From Maribacter sp. (GTDB taxonomy: Bacteria; Bacteroidota; Bacteroidia; Flavobacteriales; Flavobacteriaceae): a stretch of 5,467 nucleotides of DNA. The stretch is from NCBI GenBank assembly GCA_018679695.1, contig JAHHKH010000149.1, positions 1-5,467 on the forward strand, given 5' to 3'. The position numbers were made by a program, and so were the translations under genes. How positions within the stretch are numbered: the first letter of the stretch is position 1; the number at the start of each line of letters is the position of its first letter. A model generated the notes under the pieces. The model saw only the letters and a program-made list of their open reading frames with translations, searched no databases and was not told the DNA's origin. Below, one piece after another: positions 1 to 5,467 of the stretch.

Positions 1-648
1 GATATGGGGATTCCGGATGCTGTTATGACTTCAGGGGGAATTTATACCCATAGGGATGGGCGCGATGTACCTGACGTACTGCAGGTAAACATGGAATATC
101 CCAATTATAGCACTGGAACCAGCCAAAGGGCAGGTAAGGAAAAGGGAATGACCTTTGTTTATAGTGCAACCCTGGGCAACGGATTCAATCGGCCAACAGT
201 GCTCATGGGACACGATGGTACCATGGAGTTGGGAAACCGATTGACGATTTGGCCCGATGGTAGATCTACACGCTATGCGGATATGGTCGAAGCCGATAAA
301 ATGAGTCCGGCAGTACCCATTTACCAGTACAATCCCGGTGCCTCTTCACCAGATGCCGTAGCATCGGCCACTTCGCAATATTTTGCAGATAAAGGTCTTA
401 TGTGGACTTATATTAATGGTGCACGGGTAGATTCTACCTTCTTGCATATGCGCGAATGGCTAAGTAGTGCACGTAACGGCGGTAAGGTTAGCTGTGGTAT
501 CAAAGAAGGTTTTGAAGAGGCCATTTCCTCGCATATGGCCGGACTTTCTTATAAACTGGGTAGGCGTATTGAATGGGATCATGAGCAGGAAATTCTGAAA
601 CCAATAGACGGCATTGACTTTGATGAGGCTTTACTTGCGCCAATGTAG
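1..648 (+). CDS. Gfo/Idh/MocA-family oxidoreductase, C-terminal part (5' end outside window)
   Basis: The reading frame is open from base 1 (codon GAT) to the TAG at 646-648, so about 215 C-terminal residues are visible and the ATG at base 4 is most likely an internal Met. The sequence fits the C-terminal substrate-binding/dimerisation half of Gfo/Idh/MocA proteins: a GGIYTHRDGRDVPD segment (about residues 12-25 of the fragment) followed by alternating strands (VLQVNMEYPN, TFVYSATLGN), then VLMGHDGTMEL, and a late helix with FLHMREWLSSARNGG, GFEEAISSHMA and GRRIEWD. Full-length relatives are about 430-500 aa with an N-terminal Rossmann NAD(P)-binding domain, often behind a Tat signal; that half lies upstream and cannot be seen. 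Family members oxidise or reduce sugars, cyclitols or related hydroxy compounds. The substrate cannot be read from this half. A strong terminator begins 38 bases after the stop, so this is the last gene of its transcript. Confidence 0.88.
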   Translation, partial: DMGIPDAVMTSGGIYTHRDGRDVPDVLQVNMEYPNYSTGTSQRAGKEKGMTFVYSATLGNGFNRPTVLMGHDGTMELGNRLTIWPDGRSTRYADMVEADKMSPAVPIYQYNPGASSPDAVASATSQYFADKGLMWTYINGARVDSTFLHMREWLSSARNGGKVSCGIKEGFEEAISSHMAGLSYKLGRRIEWDHEQEILKPIDGIDFDEALLAPM

Positions 649-686
649 TAGGTAGTGCCAAGTTATATGATTTGTTGAATTAGCCA

Positions 687-720
687 ACAGCGGGCCGAAG
701 GGTCCGCTGTCTGACTTTTT
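687..720 (+). terminator. Intrinsic terminator after the oxidoreductase gene
   Basis: ACAGCGGGCC (687-696) pairs with GGTCCGCTGT (701-710) as a 10-bp stem with one G-T wobble and a four-base GAAG loop. CTGAC then leads into TTTTT (716-720), with another T run near 726-730. It sits 38 bases after the stop of the upstream gene and has the T-run only on the + side, so it acts in one direction. It isolates the oxidoreductase transcript from tonB. Confidence 0.88.
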
Positions 721-878
721 CATCATTTTTGGCCATTTAAAGACCAAATTGCCCCCTTTTATTATACCACTGGTAACCTTAAGAATGAAAGAATCAAAGA
801 TTATTCTACCGGTCAATGGCTAAAGATCCAATTTTACTCAATATATCGCAGGATTTTGATGTAAATACTGCGAATATT

Positions 879-941
879 AGGCCGAATTAGCAAATCGATA
901 AAATATAATTGAAATATTATCAATTTGCTAAATACCGACCT
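879..941. repeat. Long imperfect inverted repeat (hairpin-forming) upstream of tonB
   Basis: The core arms 887-904 (TTAGCAAATCGATAAAAT) and 914-931 (ATATTATCAATTTGCTAA) pair at 16 of 18 positions around a nine-base loop (905-913). Pairing continues outward: base 885 with 933, then AGGCCG (879-884) with CGACCT (936-941) at five of six positions, past a two-base bulge at 934-935. There is no T-run after it, so it does not look like a normal terminator. Both C/A mismatches (896/922 and 882/938) would become G-U wobbles if the minus strand were transcribed. It could be an operator, a structured RNA or a decayed miniature element; its function is unknown. Confidence 0.6.
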
Positions 942-961
942 TAAAACTGATATATATCATA

Positions 962-990
962 TTTAATGGCCTAGAACAGCAGTATTTTTG
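962..990 (+). promoter_or_regulatory. Candidate flavobacterial sigma-70-type promoter of tonB
   Basis: TATTTTTG at 983-990 is an exact match to the Bacteroidota -7 element TAnnTTTG and lies 22 bases before the tonB ATG. The expected -33 TTG is only approximate: TTT at 962-964 or TTA at 963-965 lie at 18 or 17 bases spacing. The expected transcript would have a 5' leader of roughly 15-20 bases. The placement is good, but the weak -33 box keeps this a prediction. Confidence 0.5.
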
Positions 991-1012
991 AGTAATTCAT
1001 AAAGCAATAGTC

Positions 1013-1741
1013 ATGCAAGTCAAAAAGAATCCCAATGTTGATTTAAATCGAAATAGTGGCCTCTATTTTGTAATTGGCCTAACCCTTGTCCTTTTTCTCA
1101 CGTGGAGGGCTCTGGAATATAAATCATATCCAAAAAATGATGAGATTGTGGAAATGATGAACGTGGTCGAGGAACTTAAAGAAGACGTTCCTGTTACCGA
1201 ACAGATCAAAACCCCGCCACCTCCTCCTCCACCATCTGCTCCAGAGATTATTGAAGTTGTTGAGGATGCCGCTGAAATAGAGGAAACCGTGATCGAGAGT
1301 ACGGAATCTAGTCAGGAACAAGTAATCGAGGAAGTAGTTGATGTTGATGATGTTGAGGTAGGTGAAGAAGAAGAGGAAATTTCAGTTCCATTTGCCATTA
1401 TTGAGAATGTACCTGTTTATCCTGGTTGCGAAAGCGCCAAGGGTAATGCCGCGCGTAAGGCCTGTTTCCAAAAGAAAATCCAAGAACATATTGTAAAAGA
1501 ATTCCGCTATCCGCAGATTGCTGCCGAAATGGGTATTCAAGGGAGGGTATTTGTTCAATTCGCTATCAATTCCAAAGGACATATTGATCGTATTAGAACT
1601 AGGGGCCCAGACCCAGGATTGGAAAAAGAAGCAGCTCGTATCGTAGGTTCATTGCCAAAAATGACTCCGGGTATGCAAAGGGGTAGAGCTGTAACAGTAC
1701 CTTACAGTATCCCTGTAAACTTTAAACTGGCTACCCAATAG
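1013..1741 (+). CDS. tonB: Energy transducer TonB
   Basis: This 242-aa protein couples the inner-membrane proton-motive force (through ExbB/ExbD) to TonB-dependent outer-membrane transporters. Visible in order: a short cytoplasmic N-terminus ending in DLNRNSG, one membrane anchor (about residues 17-35, LYFVIGLTLVLFLTW), a seven-proline run (68-74), a very acidic Glu/Asp/Val-rich periplasmic spacer (about 79-123), the VPVYPGCE linker typical of Bacteroidota TonB (133-140), and a TonB C-terminal domain (about 160-240) with FRYP, GIQGRVFVQFAI and VPYSIPVNFKL. Cysteines C139 and C151 flank the linker and could form a disulfide. The ATG follows a promoter match, with an in-frame stop eight codons upstream; there is no clear Shine-Dalgarno, as usual in this phylum. 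No exbB, exbD or TonB-dependent receptor is adjacent, so it is an orphan copy, one of several expected in such genomes. It converges on the phosphoesterase gene with 31 bases between stops. Confidence 0.95.
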   Translation: MQVKKNPNVDLNRNSGLYFVIGLTLVLFLTWRALEYKSYPKNDEIVEMMNVVEELKEDVPVTEQIKTPPPPPPPSAPEIIEVVEDAAEIEETVIESTESSQEQVIEEVVDVDDVEVGEEEEEISVPFAIIENVPVYPGCESAKGNAARKACFQKKIQEHIVKEFRYPQIAAEMGIQGRVFVQFAINSKGHIDRIRTRGPDPGLEKEAARIVGSLPKMTPGMQRGRAVTVPYSIPVNFKLATQ

Positions 1742-1790
1742 CAAGTTTCCTGGATTGTATTCGTTGGACGCCTTAATCCAAGGCTTCTTG
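1742..1790. other. Convergent gap between tonB and phosphoesterase; weak hairpins only
   Basis: Only 31 bases separate the two stop codons. TGGATT (1751-1756) can pair with AATCCA (1775-1780), and GCCTT (1770-1774) with AAGGC (1780-1784). These short stems overlap the phosphoesterase stop and lack a clear T-run, so no confident terminator is seen for either gene. Confidence 0.3.
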
Positions 1791-2675
1791 ATAGTCGATT
1801 AGTTTTTGAGGTCCTTCCAACAGAATACGTACAATTTGCAAAGTGCCATCATCCTTGGTGGCAATTTGCCATTTTATAAGGGATATGGTTCCATTTTCAA
1901 TTTCAATCCCAGTAATGCTGCGGGGATGAACACAGCTTCCGTCATTGAAAAAAGGAATATCCCCGGGCTCCGGGAAACGGGGCCTGTGCGTGTGTCCTAC
2001 GATGGTAATCAAAAGTTTATTGCTTAACATCCATCTTTTTATTCGACGTTCTACCTTGATCAGTTCCTTATAATTCTTTGCAGGGCTCGTAGGATCTGCA
2101 ATGCCCCAGACCTGCAGTGGCTTCCATAGAACACGTACAAGGAATCGCCCCCAACGCCAGAAGGTATAGTTCCACCAATCGGCTTGATGTCCATGGGTTA
2201 AAAAAAGTTCTTGTTGGGTGTCTTTGTGTTTAAGCACTACCCCTTCATTGTAGCTAATGCCCTCGAAAAGTTCCTTGTCCTTTTCATCAATGGGTTCAAA
2301 ATAACTCCAAAGATGTTTTTTAACATAAGCCTCGTCCTTGTACACCATATCGTGGTTGCCCCAAAGCATATGCAACCTATTTCCTATATGGTACTTACGC
2401 AAAAGCTGAAAAACGTTTTTATGGGCCTCAAAAATAGGTTCAAAGGAACGGTTCTCCCAAAGTTCGTCCCCATCGCCAATTTCACAGTATTGAAAACCCT
2501 CGTTGTAATAGTGTTTTAATGCATGGAAGTAAATGTTCCTATTATTGGCAAATTCATCGGCGAAACTATTGTCCCCCCTATGGCAATCGCTAAAAAGTAT
2601 AAACTTTGAGGTATCATCAAATGGCACCACTTTGGCATTCTTGTACGCTCTTGACAACCTGTAATTATACGACAT
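1773..2675 (-). CDS. Calcineurin-like metallophosphoesterase
   Basis: This 300-aa protein has the full motif set of the calcineurin-like binuclear metallophosphoesterase fold: D30-C-H32 within SDCHRGD, GDGDELW (D68), GNHD (N107, H108), THGHQ (160-164) and GHTHRP (H228, H230), followed by FNDGSCVHP. All expected metal ligands and the catalytic His are present, so it should be active. There is no signal peptide; a Trp-rich amphipathic segment (about 166-192, WWNYTFWRWGRF) may touch membranes or form a substrate cap. Layout resembles LpxH/UDP-2,3-diacylglucosamine hydrolase relatives, but it is longer than LpxH (about 240 aa), so the substrate is undecided. The ATG at 2675 was chosen over an in-frame TTG at 2735: the extra 20 residues would be hydrophobic, lie in the divergent promoter region and precede a well-formed MSYNYRLSRAY start. 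It is divergent from the GAF gene and convergent with tonB. Confidence 0.92.
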   Translation of the reverse strand: MSYNYRLSRAYKNAKVVPFDDTSKFILFSDCHRGDNSFADEFANNRNIYFHALKHYYNEGFQYCEIGDGDELWENRSFEPIFEAHKNVFQLLRKYHIGNRLHMLWGNHDMVYKDEAYVKKHLWSYFEPIDEKDKELFEGISYNEGVVLKHKDTQQELFLTHGHQADWWNYTFWRWGRFLVRVLWKPLQVWGIADPTSPAKNYKELIKVERRIKRWMLSNKLLITIVGHTHRPRFPEPGDIPFFNDGSCVHPRSITGIEIENGTISLIKWQIATKDDGTLQIVRILLEGPQKLIDYQEALD

Positions 2676-2790
2676 GCATGATTTTTGTATAAATATCCAA
2701 AAAAACGGGGAATACCCTAAAATATACCCAAACAAAAGTTTAATTCATATTTTGTAATTTTACAGGTCCTAAGCAGACCAAGGAAAAGGT
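2676..2790. promoter_or_regulatory. Divergent intergenic region with presumed promoters for both neighbours
   Basis: The 115 AT-rich bases between two divergent starts must hold both promoters. On the + strand, TAATTTTA (2755-2762) is one base off TAnnTTTG and 28 bases before the GAF-gene ATG. On the - strand, AAAATATA (2719-2726, read as TATATTTT) is likewise one base off. Neither has a clear -33 TTG. A direct repeat ATACCC[T/A]AA occurs at 2712-2720 and 2724-2732, starts 12 bases apart, overlapping the minus-strand -7 candidate; it could be an operator, but this is only suggestive. Confidence 0.35.
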
Positions 2791-5163
2791 ATGGGTAAAA
2801 TATACAATGAGGATTTTCCGTTGCAACGTTATATCAGTTTCCACAAATTGTTGGAAGAATACGACCGTATGGCCGAAGGTGAGGATGAGTTTTTGGCACA
2901 ACGGGCTAAATATGTATTAGAAGTACAAGAACCGTACCCTGAACTTAGGGAAGGTTTTACAGACGTAGCGTTACTTAAGAAACACGAAAAGGTCATAAAG
3001 ATCATTCTTCAGGATTCTTTTTCGAGTGTACTTACCAGAAATGAAATCAAGGTAGCTTCCTTGCCTTATTATGATATAACCTTCAATGGCTCTGAACGCT
3101 TTGAAGAAATTCTGGCGGCAGCAGGGGAGGATTTTGAATTAAAGGTCCGGGGCGTGCCCGAGGAGCTTAGTTACATAATGGGCTGTACGGTAATATTGAA
3201 TTTTTATTATGGGTTCAAACTCGATTTTAAACGCCCATTGTATTACGATATTCCTGATGGGAAGGGGGTAATGAAGCATTATCGAATTCTTTACAATGCT
3301 GATTTTATTGACCTGATCCCAACCGATAAAGCTAAGGAATTGACCCAAGCCGATGTTGATGAATTATTGGAGAATTTGGATAATATTGAGGTTTGGAAAG
3401 AAAAGATTCCACCTGGTAGTTTTATTTCCAAAGGATTCGTAATCTCCAATATGTTCGATGCGACCACGGAGCATGCCATCTCTGAGATAAAATCGAACTT
3501 AATTTCAAATGACAAGCGGGCAGGTGATGATTTTGTTGAGAACCTACAAGGTATTTTTAGATCATTCTTTAATATTCTTGATATAAATGTCGGTTTCGTA
3601 ACCTACAATCCCAACGATAACAAATTTGAGAAGGTGCATGGCAAGCATATGAATAGCTACCTACTGCACAATAAAGAAATGCAATCTTGTAGTGATGCAC
3701 TTTGCCACGGGTCGTACAGTAAATTACTCAAAGAGAAAAAGTATTTTGCCATTTCAAATGTTGATAAGTATTATGAAATGTCCGGAGGATTGGCACCTTA
3801 TAAAGGCTTAAAGGAACAAGGTATAAAAAGTGCCATATTTGCGCCCATTGCCAATGAAGGTCAATTATTGGGTGTTCTTGAATTGGTTTCTACAAACGTC
3901 AATGAACTTAATACGGTAAATGCGCAGAAATTGGAGGATATTATGCCTTTTATCGTAACTGCGGTTTTGCGTTCCGCTGCGGAGGAGGAAAACTTGATCG
4001 ATGCCATTATACAACATGAATGTACTACGGTACATTCCTCGGTTTACTGGAAATTCAGGGAAGAGGCCAAACGATTTATCGATGATCAAATTGACGGTAA
4101 GCAGCCTTCTTTCAATGAAGTGGTTTTTAAGGATGTATACCCGCTTTACGGCCAAATTGATATCAAGGACTCGTCGCAGGCACGTAATTCTGGCATCCAG
4201 AAAGATTTAATGATTCAATTGTCGACGATAAATACAATTATATCAAGAGCTTGGGAGAAATATAAGTTGCCTATTTACGAGGAACTTTTGTATCGTATAA
4301 ACAATCTTCTTGAAGAAATCAAAGAGGTATTGAATACCAATAGTGAACAAGCCATTTTCGATTTTGTGAAAGAGGAAGTACTTGCGGTATTTGACCATTT
4401 AAAAGCAAACGATGAAGAATTGAAGGATTTGATTGCGGCCTATGAGGAGGCGATCGATAGCAGTACGGAATCGTATTATGACCATCGTAAAAATTATGAT
4501 GAAAGCGTAATGCGCATCAACAAAGAACTGGCAATGGTCATAGATCAACGTCAGGAAGATGCCCAGGAAATGTTCCCACATTATTTTGAGCGTTATAAGA
4601 CCGATGGTGTTGAACATAATATGTATATCGGCGATTCTATTTCAGGTCAATTGCCATTCAATCCTTTATACTTGAGCAATTTAAGGTTATGGCAATTACA
4701 GGTAATGTGTGAGATGGAAAATACCCATTACAACTTGAAGCCTGATTTGGCCGTACCCTTGGATGTTGCTTCGTTGATGTTGGTTTATAGTACATCGCTT
4801 TCCATTCGCTTTCGAATGGATGAAAAACGTTTCGATGTTGATGGCACCTATAATGCTCGTTATGAGGTAATCAAAAAGCGGATTGATAAGTCTTACATCA
4901 AAGGGACCAATGAACGTTTGACCCAACCAGGAAAGCTCTCAATCGTATATTCCCAGAAAAAGGACGAGTTGGAATACCTTAGATATATCAGCTTCTTAAA
5001 ATCAAAAGGGTATTTTACGAATAATATTGAAATTGTTGAGCTTGATGGTTTACAGGGTGTTACCGGACTTAAGGCGATACGCGCCGAAATCCTTTATAAA
5101 AAAGGGGAGGAGACCAAGCAAACATATACCTACGAAGACCTAATGGAAGAGCTAAAGGCTTAG
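2791..5163 (+). CDS. Large GAF-domain protein of unknown function
   Basis: This 790-aa protein has no signal peptide or membrane segment, so it is probably cytosolic. Residues 1-230 match nothing I can name. Residues about 240-395 read as a GAF domain: a helix ending FRSFFNILDINVGFVTYNP, then KYFAISNVDKYYE, then the hallmark end IKSAIFAPIANEGQLLGVLELVS. Next come IIQHECTTVHSSVYWKF and the motif VYPLYGQIDIKDSSQARN (449-466). A long charged, coiled-coil-prone helical region follows (about 496-605), and then a C-terminal region (about 610-790) with RLWQLQVMCEMENTHY and FRMDEKRFDVDGTYNARYE. No kinase, cyclase, GGDEF, HD or DNA-binding output domain is visible. Similar GAF-domain proteins are, from memory, widespread in Flavobacteriia. 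It may sense a small ligand or redox state, but ligand and output are unknown. The ATG follows a purine-rich AAGGAAAAGG (2780-2789), more Shine-Dalgarno-like than its neighbours. It appears monocistronic: divergent from the phosphoesterase and convergent with the next gene, 19 bases between stops. Confidence 0.87.
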   Translation: MGKIYNEDFPLQRYISFHKLLEEYDRMAEGEDEFLAQRAKYVLEVQEPYPELREGFTDVALLKKHEKVIKIILQDSFSSVLTRNEIKVASLPYYDITFNGSERFEEILAAAGEDFELKVRGVPEELSYIMGCTVILNFYYGFKLDFKRPLYYDIPDGKGVMKHYRILYNADFIDLIPTDKAKELTQADVDELLENLDNIEVWKEKIPPGSFISKGFVISNMFDATTEHAISEIKSNLISNDKRAGDDFVENLQGIFRSFFNILDINVGFVTYNPNDNKFEKVHGKHMNSYLLHNKEMQSCSDALCHGSYSKLLKEKKYFAISNVDKYYEMSGGLAPYKGLKEQGIKSAIFAPIANEGQLLGVLELVSTNVNELNTVNAQKLEDIMPFIVTAVLRSAAEEENLIDAIIQHECTTVHSSVYWKFREEAKRFIDDQIDGKQPSFNEVVFKDVYPLYGQIDIKDSSQARNSGIQKDLMIQLSTINTIISRAWEKYKLPIYEELLYRINNLLEEIKEVLNTNSEQAIFDFVKEEVLAVFDHLKANDEELKDLIAAYEEAIDSSTESYYDHRKNYDESVMRINKELAMVIDQRQEDAQEMFPHYFERYKTDGVEHNMYIGDSISGQLPFNPLYLSNLRLWQLQVMCEMENTHYNLKPDLAVPLDVASLMLVYSTSLSIRFRMDEKRFDVDGTYNARYEVIKKRIDKSYIKGTNERLTQPGKLSIVYSQKKDELEYLRYISFLKSKGYFTNNIEIVELDGLQGVTGLKAIRAEILYKKGEETKQTYTYEDLMEELKA

Positions 5164-5182
5164 CTTGGTAAATGATTTCAAC

Positions 5183-5467
5183 CTATTGTCCGGTCATCAT
5201 TCGTTCTGGACCAAAATAGTGGAATGCAATGGCAAATGCAATGACCGAAACCACAATGCCAACCATAAATATAGTATAGGTATATCTTAGGATATTGTAT
5301 TTTCTGTTTAACACCAATCCTAAGAAGTAAAGATCTTTGGTAAGGCTACTATAAATATACTCCTTGTCTTTGACCAATTCCTGAATTGCCCATTCATAAT
5401 CTGTCAATTTCATTTTATGGAAGTTGCCAAAAAACAACAAATTCACTTTCTTGTTTTTCACATCCTC
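5183..5467 (-). CDS. Pycsar-effector-family (PycTM/DUF5706) membrane protein, C-terminal fragment
   Basis: The frame is open to the right edge (codons GAG GAT GTG...), so the gene starts beyond the window; the GTG at 5459-5461 is almost certainly an internal Val, because the EDVKNKKVNLLFFGNFHKM stretch continues across it. The visible 94 residues comprise that segment, a soluble helical part (YEWAIQELVKDKEYIYSSL, KDLYFLGLVLNRKYNILR) and one membrane helix near the C-terminus (about residues 64-85 of the fragment), ending at the TAG at 5183-5185. This matches the C-terminal end of flavobacterial proteins of about 400 aa with an N-terminal HD phosphohydrolase domain fused to a PycTM domain; the HD part is inferred, not seen. 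PycTM proteins are the membrane-damaging effectors of Pycsar antiphage systems, triggered by cCMP or cUMP, but the HD-fused flavobacterial form is often found outside recognisable defence loci and may have another role. No pyrimidine cyclase lies in this window. It converges on the GAF gene. Confidence 0.85.
   Translation of the reverse strand, partial: EDVKNKKVNLLFFGNFHKMKLTDYEWAIQELVKDKEYIYSSLTKDLYFLGLVLNRKYNILRYTYTIFMVGIVVSVIAFAIAFHYFGPERMMTGQ

Larger units (their letters stand above)
649..1012. other. Intergenic region between oxidoreductase and tonB
   Basis: This 364-base stretch carries no convincing gene. From left to right it holds the terminator at 687-720, an AT-rich filler around 721-878, the imperfect inverted repeat at 879-941 and the promoter candidate of tonB at about 962-990. 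Two tiny ORFs (785-823, 12 aa; 816-890, 24 aa) are present, but neither has an evident ribosome binding site, and the second runs into the left arm of the inverted repeat. Confidence 0.7.

Noticed and set aside
631..816. 61-aa - strand ORF in the intergenic spacer
   Set aside because: It runs straight through the terminator hairpin and overlaps the end of the oxidoreductase gene; it has no clear start signal or recognisable protein features.
1198..1390. Low-complexity proline and Glu/Asp/Val codons in tonB as a possible nucleotide repeat array
   Set aside because: The codons are mixed (CCG, CCA, CCT; GAA, GAG, GAT) with no regular DNA repeat unit; the pattern is explained by the periplasmic spacer of TonB.
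2211..2519. 102-aa + strand ORF
   Set aside because: It lies entirely antisense inside the phosphoesterase gene, whose motif set is intact; its translation has no recognisable domain.
3688..3708. Cys300 and Cys305-His306 in the GAF domain, resembling a bilin-attachment Cys-His pair of phytochrome-like GAF domains
   Set aside because: The pair lies well before the helix that carries the attachment Cys-His in cyanobacteriochromes; the region just ahead of the IKSAIFAPI strand, where it would be expected, has no Cys-His, and other chromophore-pocket signatures are missing. A redox or metal role for the two cysteines remains possible but unsupported.
5164..5215. Possible bidirectional terminator between the GAF gene and the PycTM gene
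   Set aside because: Only short pairings such as GTCC/GGAC and TTGGT/ACCAA with long loops are present, mostly inside the minus-strand coding region, and there is no T-run.
5183..5461. A complete 92-aa small membrane protein starting at the GTG at 5461
   Set aside because: The frame stays open to the window edge, and the residues on both sides of the GTG belong to one conserved family block, so this is the tail of a longer protein.

Overview
The window looks like a chromosomal stretch from a marine-type Flavobacteriaceae (Bacteroidota; the Maribacter/Zobellia/Arenibacter group would fit, but genus is a guess). The reasons are an AT-rich but not extreme base composition, a Bacteroidota-style TonB protein (N-terminal anchor, PPPPPPP run, then a VPVYPGCE-type linker), starts mostly lacking a Shine-Dalgarno sequence, a good match to the flavobacterial -7 promoter element TAnnTTTG ahead of tonB, and a C-terminal protein fragment matching the HD-plus-PycTM proteins common in Flavobacteriia.

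Layout from left to right: (1) bases 1-648, +, the C-terminal half of a Gfo/Idh/MocA-family oxidoreductase cut by the window edge, followed by a strong intrinsic terminator (687-720). (2) A 364-base intergenic region (649-1012) with that terminator, a long imperfect inverted repeat (879-941) and a promoter candidate (983-990). (3) 1013-1741, +, an orphan TonB energy transducer. (4) 1773-2675, -, a cytosolic calcineurin-like metallophosphoesterase of 300 aa, convergent with tonB. (5) A 115-base divergent intergenic region (2676-2790). (6) 2791-5163, +, a 790-aa protein with a central GAF domain and large conserved but unnamed flanking regions. (7) 5183-5467, -, the C-terminal 94 residues of a Pycsar-effector-family (PycTM/DUF5706) membrane protein, convergent with the GAF gene and running off the right edge.

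No two genes here form an obvious operon: neighbours after the first gene are convergent, divergent or separated by a terminator. They read as individual transcription units: a sugar/cyclitol-type oxidoreductase, an energy transducer for TonB-dependent outer-membrane uptake, a phosphoesterase, a probable sensory or scaffold GAF protein, and a membrane protein of a family named after antiphage signalling. There are no RNA genes, CRISPR arrays, insertion sequences or clear signs of recent transfer. The least explained items are the 790-aa GAF protein, the truncated PycTM protein and the 63-base inverted repeat.
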